Positions 22,406 through 33,820 of a stretch of DNA of 64,000 bases are shown here, in pieces. Source of the DNA: Symbiodinium microadriaticum (Eukaryota; Sar; Dinophyceae; Suessiales; Symbiodiniaceae). A program made the position numbers and the translations under genes. A model generated the notes under the pieces. The model saw nothing but the letters and a program-made list of their open reading frames with translations. It was not told where the DNA came from and did not search any database. Numbering within the stretch: position 1 is the stretch's first letter; the number at the start of each line of letters is the position of its first letter. The stretch covers positions 7,598-71,597 of the forward strand of contig LSRX01001320.1 in the NCBI GenBank assembly GCA_001939145.1, given 5' to 3'.

Positions 22406-22995
22406 ATTTTGGACCGGCAAGCTGATCCAAACGCTCGGAAAACCTGTATGGTACTGTTCGCTTTCGAGCAGTTCGTCGCTGAANGTGAAAGATATGCACC
22501 CTGCCCTTTGTACACACCAGAACCATCGACTACCGAAGCTCTTTTCATGCTTGGAAAATTTGTCAATATGAGAGGGCGGCTCGAACTGCAGGTGTTGGCA
22601 TGGATCCCGGCTCGCATACGGTCAAGCATTATGTGCAGTTTTACTTAGACCTCTGATGAACCTCAAATAAGTTGCTCGCTCAACCAAGGATCGCATCATT
22701 AACAGGGCCCCAGGAATCAAAAAGAGATCAACAACATGTTCGAAGTGATGGGGGTCTGCGACTTTCCAAAGGCTAAGGTCAACAGCTGCAAATTTAATTC
22801 CATTAATGGAGCCGAAGCCTGGAAACCTCGATCAGCATCAGGTCGAAGCCCGAGCTATTGTAGGGCACCTTGGTTTCGAGTTTGGGACTTAAGCTAGGTG
22901 TGGGGTCTAGGCACTAGAGCGGAAACCTCGTTCACTATAGCTAGGCACCTAAGGCACTTCAGCGAGAGACCTCGTTCGAAAGGGTCATCATAGAC

Positions 22996-23013
22996 ATATA
23001 TATATATATATAT
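22996..23013 (+). repeat. (AT)n microsatellite
   Basis: A pure AT dinucleotide run of about nine units. Confidence 0.85.
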
Positions 23014-25397
23014 GGCAATACAGGGCTGGGATCCGTTAGCGTATATCAGACCAGGCACAGCATCAGGAAAAGCAGCGTGGAGTAGGTCGCCAATTGGAGA
23101 CATGCACCAGCTAGAGTCGCTAGAAATGAGGATTTACCACATTGTCCTATTAATCGTAGTGCACTCGAGACAGAATTGGGACGAAGTGTTTGATGTCCCT
23201 TTATCGTCAACCTAAGGGCGAACCTTGAGCTCCTATGCCTATCTCGGCTGGAAGGACTGCGAAAGCCATGGGTTTGCAGTGCGTCCACTGACTGCACATG
23301 AGCATCTGCAACTCTCTGCTAGGTTTAGGTGCTGTGTAAGATTGTGTGCTTAAAGTGCTTGCCGACCTGCTGCCAGGAAGCCACCGGTTTTCTCGTCAGA
23401 GACTGAGCAACATGCGGTATGCTAGGGTCGTCTTCCAAGTGGCTCAACTACTAAGGGGCACGGCCCTACTTGCGGTCGGTGCTTGTCGCATGAACAAACA
23501 AGTTCTATGGCTGATTATTGTGGCTTTGCGAATAGTTGTGCGCTCACTCGTTTGCTGTTGATCATGATCCGGTGTCCGAAGCTGGGAGACTCACGCGTAG
23601 ACCCAACAGGTGGCCGTGCATGCTGATCTGTGGCAGCTTGTTTGCCAGCAGAATCTTGTCAGACGTTTCTTCAATCGGTGAGAAGCTCCTTTGCCCCAGA
23701 CTCTCTAGGCTGGATGTGTCACCTGACGCCCTGTTCTTTGCCGCAGCCGCACCCAACTTCATGCCCGTGCCACTGGTGTCCTAGCTAGACGTAGACATAG
23801 GGTGTGAGTCTGCTATGAGGAGGCTTCCTGCATGCGAGCACCGGATCCTTTCTACCGGAGTCTCAGTTCAAATCCGCATGCACTATGCATTTATGAATTG
23901 CATGGTCGAGGAAACACTGTATGCAGAACCAAAGCTTGACGTCTGTGTGGCTTTTTTTTGCCTGGCTGAGCACAGCATCAACGTAGGCGCAGATCCACGT
24001 TTCAAATCGCACGAACCCGGCGCGGCTATATATACTCCTCTTTCCATGTTTCGCTACAGCAGATCATCATAAACCCGAAAGAAACCCTGAACCTGCATGG
24101 TAACCCTACGCCCCGAACCCGCAGACCCACACAGTCACACAGATTGTTTTACGAAATCGAGGCCCGGAGCCAGAGAGAAGCTCGGGCACAGCTCCAGGCC
24201 AAGGCCCTCTGCCGCGCTTTCTGGGTTAGCCGCTGTATTCCTCTCCCCTCAGCTTCCTGTGCTGCAGGTCTAGAGCTGTCGACTTGCCTTTTAGGCAGAA
24301 GGCTTCCTGTTTCCATCGAAATACTTCCAATGAGCAACCTGAGCTGGACAATGTCCAGGTGCAGCCACGGCCTCAGTGCAGCAGCGACGCAGAGAATGAG
24401 AGCCCTGAAGATAGTGGACAGAAGCGCCGCATCGCCGCTTCGATGGTCGTGCTGCGCTTGCGGGGTCCCAAAAGATGCGTGGGGGAATGACACTTGAATT
24501 GTGGTGTAGAAAGCTGATCGCTCGAGGTGCGCTCTCCGGGACGGCCGCGGGCCGCGGGCTTCGCTGTCCGGACAAGGCCGAGGCGAGGCCCGCTCTCCGC
24601 ATCTCCGCGTCTCTCGCCCCCCCCTCGGCCCCCCCTCAAACCCCCAAACCCACCGCCTTCGCCTTCGCCGCAGTTCGCTCCTCAGAGGCCGCTGACTGCG
24701 CCCTTCTCGCCGCAGCGGAAGCGGCCCTCAGCCTGCCTGCTGGCCCAGTGCCGTGCAGAGGCGACGATGCCCCGAGCCTTCAGCAGCTTGGCCCTGTGCC
24801 AGAGATGCTCTCTCCTAAGGCCGGCCTTTGAAGGCACCTGCAGTTGCCGAAGTGGGAGGAAGCTGTAGGAATTTCGTGGAATCTTGAGCTGGTCAAGGCA
24901 TGCAGGCGTAGCATGGCCTAGCAGCCTAGCATCGCGTGTGGCCAGGCTTCGGTGTGTGACTTGGGCGACAGCTGACGACCATTGGACTGGATTGGCTAAG
25001 GCCATTGATATCTGCGATTGCAAAACACGGCAGGTTCCGCACTGATGCGAGTGCAGTCAGCAGGACTATCCATGCAAGATGCTTGCATAATAGAGATAGA
25101 CTGAATATTGCCGAAGGTCCTACAGCGAGTTCGTGCGAACAGCGACCTCCTACCTCACGCTTTGTGGCGAGGCGCTGCTCCAGAACTGACACGGCATCTT
25201 GCTTGCAGCTTCTTATTGCTGCTTCCGTGTCCCAGACATTTGTCCTTCAGATGGGTGATGCTGCCACTTCAGAGGTCGATGAAACACCAGCTCATCGCGT
25301 GCATGCTTGAAAGTTCCAAATGCAGTTTCAAAGGTTGTAGACTGATGTTGAGGTGCTGATGTTTTCGCTTTGCCTTTTGCCAGCACACCCAAGAGCC

Positions 25398-28210
25398 ATG
25401 CCAAGGGCGTACACAGCTTCCTTCAGCCTTTGCCACCTGTGTGGTCTTTTCCTGCTACGGTTATCCATGTCCTCGTGCTTGGAGGGGGATGCCGCAACAG
25501 AGACCACGGACCGCACCCATAAGTTTTGCACACGTGGCACCAACAGTTCACAGATGGAGACTCCAATGAACGCTCTCCTGCAGCTGTCCGCTAGGGAACG
25601 GCAGAAAGCAGGGAGGTGGACAAGGTGGCCGGGCTGGAGTCGGTGGTGGACAAGGTGGCCGGGCTGGAGTCAGTGGCGTCGGTGTTGAAGGCCAAATGTT
25701 CTCCCAGCAAATGCGTTCGACATGCAGGAGATGATTCAAGCTTTTGGGCGTGGGAGACTGTGCAAAATGGTGCAGGATCCACTCGGGTCTGGGGCGGCGT
25801 GCAAAAAGGGTCTCGATTGCAAGGACCCGATGTATGCCATCTNGGTCTGGGGCGGCGTGCAAAAAGGGTCTCGATTGCAAGGACCCGATGTATGCCATCT
25901 GCTGCACAGATGTTTGCGAGCTGCACGTTGCGGCGTCCTGTAGCGACTACAGCCCAGCTTGCCAGGCGCGCGTGGCTGCCTGTGAGATGGCCAGCTTCAT
26001 GGCGGACGATGGCTTTCTCCTGGCGCAACCGGCCCTTTTCGTTGCACCGAAGACCTATGGGGAGAACCAGATCTTCGATGCCCGAAGCATGGGCGGCTAC
26101 AGCACCATTGTGTGGAAGTTGCTGCAAGACCTCACGAGCTTGTGCTACCAGCTTGATTGGCTCCGGAATGACAGTTCCCTCTTGGCCAAGCTCAGCAACT
26201 ACACCGGGTGCCAGAACATCGACGAATCCTGCCCCAACCGTCAGGCGAGCTTCGAGACATGGCAGGCAGGTGCCGAAGCCCTGCACGGGTCGACAAAAGC
26301 AGTGATCTCAGGTGGTGAGCAGATGGCGAGACTGGTCATGAAAAGTGCATGGGGATTTTCGGGCGGGGTTGGAGGAATCATCTTGACTACGGCCATCAAC
26401 CTTGCATTGTCGGGCGCGTCCGGCCCTCCCACGAATCCGTGCACCTATGCCGCCACAGCAGATTGGGGGAAGTGCGTATACGGACAGATTGCAAAGTATG
26501 TGGAGCAGTATGTCACCTCCTACGTAGCCAAGGAACTCCAGCACTATACGAACGAAGTGGCAAAGACAAGGCTGGCAGTATGGCACTTGAAGCTGAACGA
26601 CATCAACCACAGTGTTGCAATTGACACCAGGAACCCAGGGCAAAACACAACAAGCAACTGGCTGGCGGACTTTACGGACCCAGTGCAAGAGCTGCGCTTT
26701 GGCATGGACGGTGAGTGGCTTAGATTTTTGCTGACCCCGGTCCTGCCGCAATTCTTGAACTTGCACCTGACTGTGGAGAGCCTCGCACTCAAAGCAAAGC
26801 AACTTCGCAGCGCTGCATCTATTCAGAAGTTGGCCAGAGACTCACTGTGCCACGCCAAGATGGTGCTGAAACGTGCAGCCAACCTTACACAGCGACGAGT
26901 GGCGAGCCTTCAAAGCCGCATGGTGCATCGAAAGCATCGTGTGGAGTGGGAAACTGAACATATGGTGGCCGCCCATATTATCGTCATTGATAAGCACCAC
27001 TACGATTGTCCATACTACTACCCTGGGCAGTTCGATGCAGAGTGTACAAGCAAGGAAGCAGTGGATAAATCCAAGTCTACCTGTACTCCAAACCCTCCAT
27101 CCTTACATCCCTGTCTACACTGCCGTGACCGTGGCGAAGGAATATCCATACCGTTTATGGGCCTGGGCGACAAGGGGCAGTGTGCCCCTTGGGAGACCAC
27201 CTCTCCTGGTGGGGCGGCTGCGAGGAGTTGGTTCTGTCACCGGGCCAAGGTTCTTTCCACACAGCAGAAGGTCTTCGAGCAGTGGCTGCAACCCATTTGG
27301 AACTGGATCAACATCACCCGGGCCTTGCAGCAGGCCATGGAAGATGGGGAAGTCCCGAAGTGGTCACCGTTGTCGTGGAAGTGTTACGACGAGGCCAACT
27401 TGAAGAGCGACCGGGGCCTCTTGGGCCGCATGGCACCTTGCCCTTTCAGGATTCTCACGACCTCCAGCTTCGAAGGCACGCCCTCTTACATGGACAGGGG
27501 CACAGGTGCAGCAACCGACCTGGGCATGTGGAGGCCCAAGAGAGGGAGCAAGGGCCTCTACTATCTCGGTGACTATTGCAAGGACAGCCATTCCGCGGAC
27601 ATGCACCTGACGGCCATGCTCTTGCAACACATGCCGGGACACGAGGATTCCTTGAAAGCCCCGGTCACCATGACCTTCAACTGGAATGACCACGACACCG
27701 GTGGTGACCATGATGGCGGCTTGTTCACGCCGGGTTGCGCAGAGGGCTACCGCCCGGTGGGGAGCGTCGGTGAGCAGGATCTGCCTAATTCGAAGGCAGG
27801 GCCTGACAACCCTCCACCACCCAGCCGATTCAATGGCCTGGCGTGTGTGAAGGCCGAATACACGGAATCAAGGCTACCTTAAGAATCTCTTTTGATAAGC
27901 GACTATAGCTGACTATACAGTATGTCTAGGAGTCTATGCCGCTCCACCATTCAAGGAAGAGGTGCATCTCACCAAGGACGACTGGATGTGGACGGACCGT
28001 CGCAGTGGAGGGTATTATGATGGTGCCGTCTTTGTAGGCCCTGTCTACATGACGGCAAGTGGTGTCTTGGTCTACGGCCCTTGCCACGCTGCCCGGGGCC
28101 ACCCGTCTGCTTACACGGTGTATCGTGTCAAAGAGTCCCTAGTTAGGTGGTGCACGGGCATGCCGGCAGGGTACGTGCAGGGTGAGCGTGAGCAAACTCT
28201 GAGCCCATGA
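25398..28210 (+). CDS. Secreted Cys-rich protein with VPS62-like C-terminal repeats (5' part disrupted in assembly)
   Basis: ATG 25398 starts a good signal peptide (MPRAYTASFSLCHLCGLFLL). The frame is then lost around a duplicated 30-nt unit coding VDKVAGLESV (25616-25675) and again at an N flanked by a 57-nt duplication. From 25844 one frame runs to TAA 27882. It holds a Cys-rich block (CCTDVCELH), a Gly-rich hydrophobic stretch (SGGVGGIILTTAINLALSG), a long helical segment with N-glycosylation sequons, and a Cys/Pro block. It ends in LGMWRP..YYLGDYC, a W-x-P...Y-x-x-LGD pattern typical of VPS62-type repeats, then WNDHDTGGDHDGG. An intron at 27853-27955 (AAG/GC donor, AAG/G acceptor) leads to a last exon (27956-28210) with WTDRRSGGYYDG, another repeat of that type. 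Export is supported by the leader. VPS62-like is inferred from motifs, and partner and role are unknown. Confidence 0.55.
25616..25675 (+). repeat. Two tandem 30-nt units coding VDKVAGLESV
   Basis: Two 30-nt copies differ by one base and encode the decapeptide VDKVAGLESV in one frame. The frame differs from that of the signal peptide just upstream. Confidence 0.8.
25786..25900 (+). repeat. 57-nt perfect duplication flanking a single N, probable assembly artefact
   Basis: Bases 25786-25842 are repeated exactly at 25844-25900 with one N (25843) between them. Exact copies either side of a gap base are what unmerged contig ends produce. Removing one copy and the N restores a continuous frame through DPLGSGAACKKGLDCKD and on into CCTDVCELH. 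Confidence 0.8.
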
Positions 28211-28230
28211 ATTCGCATTGCAAGCACAAG

Positions 28231-28408
28231 CCTGAGAGGTTCAGGGCTTAATTGACGACGTCCGCAACATGCTAGAAAGAGCTCAGAACTTGCATGTGAG
28301 ATTGAATTAACTTTCTGTGTCAGGCGCAAGGTCAAGCTGGAAATTTCATCAAGGCTTGGTAGCTGCAGCTCTTCGGGGAAGTTATGCTATTTTTGTTGTA
28401 TGGAGCAA
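28231..28408 (+). repeat. Dispersed direct repeat R1, copy 1
   Basis: This segment begins CCTGAGAGGTTCAGGGCT and ends TATGGAGCAA. It is almost identical to 30859-31052 apart from one ~16-nt insertion and a few substitutions. It starts 21 nt after the stop of the secreted-protein gene, so it may be 3' UTR-derived. Confidence 0.85.
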
Positions 28409-29409
28409 GTGGTAATACTCATGCAGTTCTGCACTTGGGCCCGAAATCCTGCATGCTGTTGATGCCCCTCCAACATCCTTTCTTGCTCCCGTGATGACGA
28501 ACAGGTTTTTTACAGGGGCCAAGAAAGGCTTTCCGTTGTGGCTTAGTCTCTAGAGCGGAACTTGGGACTTGTTGCAGGGATCGTCGTAATCGTTACATGA
28601 TGTCGTCCTTGCCGACAGTTGTCCCATTCCCATCAATTCACTTGCTTCTTCGACCTTCGAATCTGGTCAAAGCACCCTTGCCATCAAAAACACAGATGCC
28701 GCGCGCTTGGAAGCTGCTTCCTTGCGCCGTCAATGCTTAGATGTTTGCATTTTCATGGGGGACTTGTGGCCTTCTCCGCACGGAGAGCCACGCACGTGCC
28801 TGGCTGGACACCGGCATGTGCATGTACAGACCAGCATGCATGCAAGAACCTGAGCATCACGCAAAGGGCAAAAGGCAGAGCCGAGGACGCCGGTCCAAGG
28901 ATCCCAAGATGCAAGAAGCGGCAAAGCTGTCCTGGTCCTGATGGAAGCAAGGCTAGCGTCTCAGACAATTGGGACCCTCACCATGAACCTAAAGATTATT
29001 GTTGTAACCAGAGCACACATCAGCGACCCTCGGTTCAAGACACTTGTACCAAAACTCTTAGAGCACTCCAGATGAAACACTGTAAGAGCCTTGCGAAATC
29101 CGATGAAATTCGAGTGGATCCTGAGCACCCCCGTCTCAAACTCAAGACATTCCCACATCTTGGACACCTCGACAACACCGAACCGAAATAGGCGCTGAGC
29201 TCCATCGGCATTGCAGCCCAGCTCGCCAGCCTCATCGGAAATGCAGCTTGGACAGACCCTATTGCAAGACAGCAGGAGATCACGATGTTAATCAGTTGTT
29301 TCTGTTGTAGGTGTAATACCGGTACATAGCAAGAACGATAGTACCTTGCCCCAAGTGCTTGTGAGTACATCGCACCCTCGACAGTCGTGGGCAGTTCAAT
29401 GACCACACA
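28409..29409. other. Non-coding spacer
   Basis: No recognised gene. An open frame at 28619-29191 begins with TTG, is low in recognisable structure and is probably chance. Confidence 0.35.
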
Positions 29410-30420
29410 ACCAATAGGGCTTGAGGATTTAAGGTTTTAGGGTTTAAGTTTACGGTTTAGGGTTGGAGGACTCAGGGGTTTTACGGTTTTCCGGGTTCTT
29501 GTGGTTTTTAGATGTAACTAACAGTGCTCTCTAAGCTTTCCACTCGCGTTTGAGGTGTAGGGCAGGCACCTTGTTACCTTGGGCTCATTTAGGGTTTAGG
29601 GTTGGTGGTGTCGAATCTTGTTGCTCTTTTTGGCGCAGGGTTTGCACATTCATTGTTTGATGCACGGTATGGAATGTTGACAGCGCAAAGGTCCTGAGAT
29701 GTGTTCGGGCATAAGATTAAGCCTCGAAGGTGGATAAGCGGCTTTTTGTCAGAGTTTAGGGCCTAGGGTGTTTGTGTTTTGGTTCTGGCCTCCTCAAGCC
29801 TATGCCCTAACCCCGAAGCCCTCAGCGCTGAACCCCAAGCCTCAAAACAGGACCCAAAGCCCCACCTGAAAACCCTGAGCCCGATAAGCGTCAACCCCAA
29901 ACCTCAGGTAAACCCTAGAAGCCCTAAACCCTACAAGCCCCAGGGCAAGCCTAAACCCTAAACCTGGAAAAGCCATTAAACCCACATCATCCCCCAACCC
30001 TAAAAACATTCAGGGCAAGCCGAAGCCCTAAACCTGGAAACAGCCATTAAACCCACAACATCCCCCCAACCCTAAGAACCTCAAGGGAAAGCCTAAAGCC
30101 CAAACCTGGAAACCTCAGAGATCCAGGAAAAGCCACAATTCCCGTCGAGGGAGGCGCGAAGCGCCAGGTTGAAGGCACTGGGGGATTACGGCTTATAGGG
30201 TTTAGGGTTTTGGGGGTGTGGAGTTTTGGGGTTTGGGGGGTGGTGGAGTTTTGGGGTTTTGGGTTTAGGTTGTTCCAAGATCGGACTCTTTCTGGGTGGT
30301 ATAGAGTTTGGGGTTTCGGGTTTTGGGTTTAGGGCTTAGGGTTTAGGGTATAGGGTTTTGGGTTTAGGGTTTAGGGTTTATGGTTTGGGGTTTAGGGGTA
30401 TCAGTGCCTAATTACCAATG
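29410..30420 (+). repeat. Telomere-like repeat field with strand switch
   Basis: Irregular TTTAGGG units occur at 29410-29610. CCCTAAA-orientation units dominate 29800-30125 and include a duplicated ~60-nt unit around GGGCAAGCC..CCTAAACCTGGAAA. After a GC-rich hinge (30140-30190) the sequence reverts to TTTAGGG and TTTGGGG units to about 30400. The arrays face each other across the hinge. Degeneracy is high throughout. Confidence 0.85.
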
Positions 30421-30584
30421 CTATTCCTCAAAGTTCCTCAATATACTTTTGTAGTATACTAGACCTGCAACTCCTATTCTAAGCAGTAAGGCCCCTGCAT
30501 AGTGATAGCGTCCCCGATTTTTTGCAACTCGGGGTCTTGTCCCTGCCGTGCCTTTGCAGCTGGTGCTGGGGTATCTTATTTTGG

Positions 30585-30665
30585 GGTCCTTATAGGGTTC
30601 CTTTAAAGGGTTCATATAAGGGATCTGTAAGGGTACTATAAGGCTTGGGTACCTGGATTTTCTGT
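30585..30665 (+). repeat. Short degenerate tandem repeat, TATAAGGGTTC type
   Basis: About five units of 12-14 nt of the form CTTATAGGGTTC recur: CCTTATAGGGTT, CCTTTAAAGGGTT, CATATAAGGGAT, CTGTAAGGGTA, CTATAAGGC. Scattered CCCTAAA units follow at 30790-30830. Confidence 0.6.
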
Positions 30666-30858
30666 ATGAGGGCTTAGCTAAAGCCTGTAAGGTTTAGGGT
30701 ATAGGGCGCTAAAGTCTGCGGTTCCCGAGTCTTTCGGGGTTGAAGTCGAAGTTGTAGTGTTTGGGATATGCTTGTTTGGCTTGCATCGGAAAACCTTAAA
30801 CCCTTAAACCCTAAACCTTAAAGATATAAGAAAAACCCAAGAGGATACCTTACTAAAT

Positions 30859-31052
30859 CCTGAGAGGTTCAGGGCTGAAATTGACGACGTCCGCAACATG
30901 CTGCTGTGTTCAGGGCCAGAGAGAGCTCAGAACTTGCATGTGAGATTGAATTAACTTTCTGTGTCAGGGGCAAGGTCAAGCTGGAAAGTTCATCAAGCCT
31001 TGGTAGCTGCAGCTCTTCGGGGAAGTTATGCTATTTTTGTTGTATGGAGCAA
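30859..31052 (+). repeat. Dispersed direct repeat R1, copy 2
   Basis: The partner of 28231-28408. It carries an extra CTGTGTTCAGGGCCAG-like insertion after the shared CAACATGCT. It lies upstream of the methyltransferase gene. Confidence 0.85.
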
Positions 31053-31526
31053 CGATGCACCTCTGCTGGCCGGTGCGATGCCTTGTGCGGCCAGGGCTCA
31101 GACGCGCATCAACGAGTGCAGACTACAACAAGGACCCCAAGCAGGACCTTGTGATGTCATATAATATCGGGGCGGTAGGGGGGTTCTCAAACCAGAATAT
31201 AGTGTTGGACAAATCTGGTGCGAAAGGGCGGCTGGAGGTCAGGAGCGGGAAGGAGGGTGCGGGTCGACGTTGATGGAACAGGCGGGGGCCCAGAGTAAAG
31301 GGAAAGAACGAACGAACGGGGACCGAAGAACTTGGTTCAGGTAAGAGACGGCTCAGAGACGGGGGTGTTGGGTGTAGGAGGGGGGTGTTGCCTCTTTCTC
31401 GAAGAGATGGCATGGCAGGTTGAGAAGGACGTGTTCAAACGCGACTCGGGATGTGCTGTGTTTCTCATGTTTCAAGAAGTAGTTCTCCGAGCACCAGACT
31501 TGCCAGAGGCGAGAGTAGTGTCCGAG

Positions 31527-32540
31527 ATGCACTGCAGGCGGTTGCTTGCGGTGACGCTTGTGTTGGCACTTTCTGGAACAGTGCTCGTCACTCATATGGC
31601 AAACATCCCTTTGAGCCCTTCGCCGTCCATGGTGGTTCCTGTTATTTGCAATGATACGAACACTTCGACCGTTGTCGTTCGAAGGACGACAGCTTCGGAG
31701 CTTTCAGGCGCAGTTGATGAGTTGAATGGTTATCGAAGATATTTTGTTGGATTGTGCAGCCGGAGCTACACCATTCCAGATCTGTACGAGGTTTTTGCAG
31801 CTCATTCCGTTGAGTGGGCGATCTTGGGGAAGACTCAAGCTTGGTGGAGCGTCCTTTCCTCGAAGGAGTTCGAGGGACAAAGGCTGCTTCCGAAGGAGCA
31901 GAAGGAGCGCTTCTACCAAAGCGGCATCGAGCACCGCGATCTCATCCTAAGAGACTTTCTGACAAAGCCCTTGGAGAAGACTTCTTCAGTCTTGGACTTT
32001 GGTTGCGGGGTTGGGCGCTTGGGAATGGCCTTCGCCAGAAAGTTTGCGGAGGTGACTTGTGTGGATCAAAGTGTTTTTCATTTGCAGATCGCAAAGTTGG
32101 AGTGGCAGAATCAGAAGCAGGCCGACCCGGAAAGTCACCTTTCTTATGGGCAGCTTGATCTCAAAGTCTCCGGACCTGATTTGCTCGCTGCAGTGGCGGG
32201 AAGGAGATTTGATTTCGTGTATTCGATGATTGTACTACAACATATGGTTCCTCCTCTCCAAACTGTTTATTTGGAACAACTCTGCGACATATTGAAACCG
32301 GGTGGACAAGGATGGGTACATATTCCCACAATGATTCCAGAAGGTGAGTCTGTGAGCCCCTGTGACCTGGATCTATCAATGACGAGAGGAGGAATTCAAA
32401 TGCATTATACGCCAAAGAACTTTTTGGAAGATATTTTCAGAAAAAGAGGCTGCTATGTCACAGTGGAAGAGAGAGGCAGTCTTTTGATCAATCCGGGCTA
32501 CACAGCCGGCGTCGTCTTGTTCAACAAGCCACATGTCTAG
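31527..32540 (+). CDS. Class I SAM-dependent methyltransferase, type II membrane-anchored
   Basis: The frame is open from before 31407 to TAG 32540. The ATG at 31527 gives 337 residues and begins MHCRRLLAVTLVLALSGTVL, a short cytosolic end plus one hydrophobic segment, typical of a signal anchor. An earlier in-frame ATG at 31407 would add 40 residues before it and is less likely. Motif I VLDFGCGVGRLG (residues 155-166) is the SAM-binding glycine loop. VTCVDQS matches the acidic residue ending strand 2. FDFVYSMIVLQHM and LKPGGQGWVHIP match motifs II-III of the Rossmann fold. It is the nearest gene upstream of two sulfotransferases and two glycosyltransferases, so a glycan methyltransferase is plausible. 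The substrate is not readable from sequence. A donor-like CAG/GTAAGA lies at 31337. Confidence 0.8.
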   Translation: MHCRRLLAVTLVLALSGTVLVTHMANIPLSPSPSMVVPVICNDTNTSTVVVRRTTASELSGAVDELNGYRRYFVGLCSRSYTIPDLYEVFAAHSVEWAILGKTQAWWSVLSSKEFEGQRLLPKEQKERFYQSGIEHRDLILRDFLTKPLEKTSSVLDFGCGVGRLGMAFARKFAEVTCVDQSVFHLQIAKLEWQNQKQADPESHLSYGQLDLKVSGPDLLAAVAGRRFDFVYSMIVLQHMVPPLQTVYLEQLCDILKPGGQGWVHIPTMIPEGESVSPCDLDLSMTRGGIQMHYTPKNFLEDIFRKRGCYVTVEERGSLLINPGYTAGVVLFNKPHV

Positions 32541-32879
32541 CGCAAGACGTCTTTCACCGATTGCTCAATTGAATTGGGCAAGCTTGATCTGGAGTGTGGC
32601 GCAAAAGGATTGGGGCGCTGACTGAACCATGTTTGTGACTCTTGATGAGTGGCGCTTTTTGTATGTTGGAGCAAGATCTTGTTTGTTGTTAAAGAAGCAT
32701 TCTTTGGATTTATTGCCTTACTTGCTTTGGTTGTGGCCTTGCTTTGGTTTTGGCAAGAACCTAGACCCCCTGCCCCTTTCCCTTGAAACCTCCTCTCGCT
32801 TCGGAATGGAGAGGATCGGCTTTAACCGCAGCGTCTCGACCCATTGGGTCCCTGGGCTTGCAACGAGCGCCACATCTTT
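32541..32879. other. Spacer after the methyltransferase
   Basis: No feature recognised; probably 3' UTR and spacer. Confidence 0.4.
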
Positions 32880-33820
32880 ACAGTTCAGGGTTTGGGGCTT
32901 AGGGCTAAGGGTTTAGGGCTTAGGGTATAGGGTTTAGGGTTCGGGGTGTAGGGCCCAACATGTTTTTCCGGCTCGTGGTGCAGTGGTGAGGAGTCGGGAG
33001 TCTGGACTCGAGGCTCAGGGATTGGGATCCGAGTTGTACTTGGCCAGCCCGATGTTAGGGTTTAGGCTTTAGGGTCTATAGTTACTTTAACCGGAAGCAG
33101 TAGACTATGATGGGCCGCTGGCTTTCCAGGAACGGGATCTTTTGGGGAAAGGGCTTTCGTACTCAGGACAGTAGAAGCGCGGCGGTCGAAGTTCTCCTTC
33201 AACCCATACCCTCATACCTTGAGCCTCAAGCCCTCAACCCAAAACCCTAAATCCTAAACCCCCACACCCTGACCCCTAAACCCCAAGCCCTGAACCCTCA
33301 AACCTAAACCCTAATCCCTAAGCCTTAAACCGTAAACTCACGTTAAAACCTAATTCAGCCCTGAAGCCTATTTCCTAAACCCTAAACCCCAAACCCTAAT
33401 TAAGCGTTGACACCATATGTTGAATGGGATGTGGACAAAGAAGACGACGAAACAGCGGGTGCGACCAAAGCTATGGCTTCTGCAGGGCACGACAAGAAAG
33501 GGGCTTGAAGCAACCATGATGGCAGAGATCAGCAGGGCGGGTGGTCTTCGAAGCAAATGGGCGTCATGCAGAGACCTTCCGCAAATGCGGATTCCACTTA
33601 GCTGGATTGGCGAGGGGGAAAAAGGTGCTCAAAAAAAAAACCCTAATTAAGCCCTAGACCTTGCAAGATTGCTAAACCCTACACCCCAAACCCTTAGAAA
33701 CCCTAAACCCTACACCCTCATCCCGATACGCCCTAATGAAGCCCTAACTCCTAATCCTTACACCCTAATTAAGCCGTGGATCTTCAAAACCTTACATGCT
33801 CCAACACCCTAAACGGTAAA
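32880..33820. repeat. Telomere-like repeat field, both orientations
   Basis: TTTAGGG-orientation units lie at 32885-32950 and 33055-33075. CCCTAAA-orientation units lie at 33215-33400 and 33640-33805. A non-repeat island at 33410-33620 separates the latter two. Units vary (CCCTAAT, CCTTAAA, CCCCAAA). Confidence 0.8.

Larger units (their letters stand above)
21112..25397. other. Non-coding region, no recognised gene
   Basis: A G9 run follows the stop of the upstream gene. A single N lies at 22484. AT-rich and (AT)n repeats are listed separately. At 24520-24720 the DNA is very GC-rich with C-runs and gives only low-complexity Pro/Arg/Ser frames. No domain was recognised on either strand. Confidence 0.4.

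Noticed and set aside
23845-23885. AGTTCAAATCC resembling a tRNA B box
   Set aside because: The T stem does not pair and no acceptor stem is present.
28619-29191. + frame of 190 codons
   Set aside because: TTG start, no domain, low similarity to coding composition nearby; likely chance.
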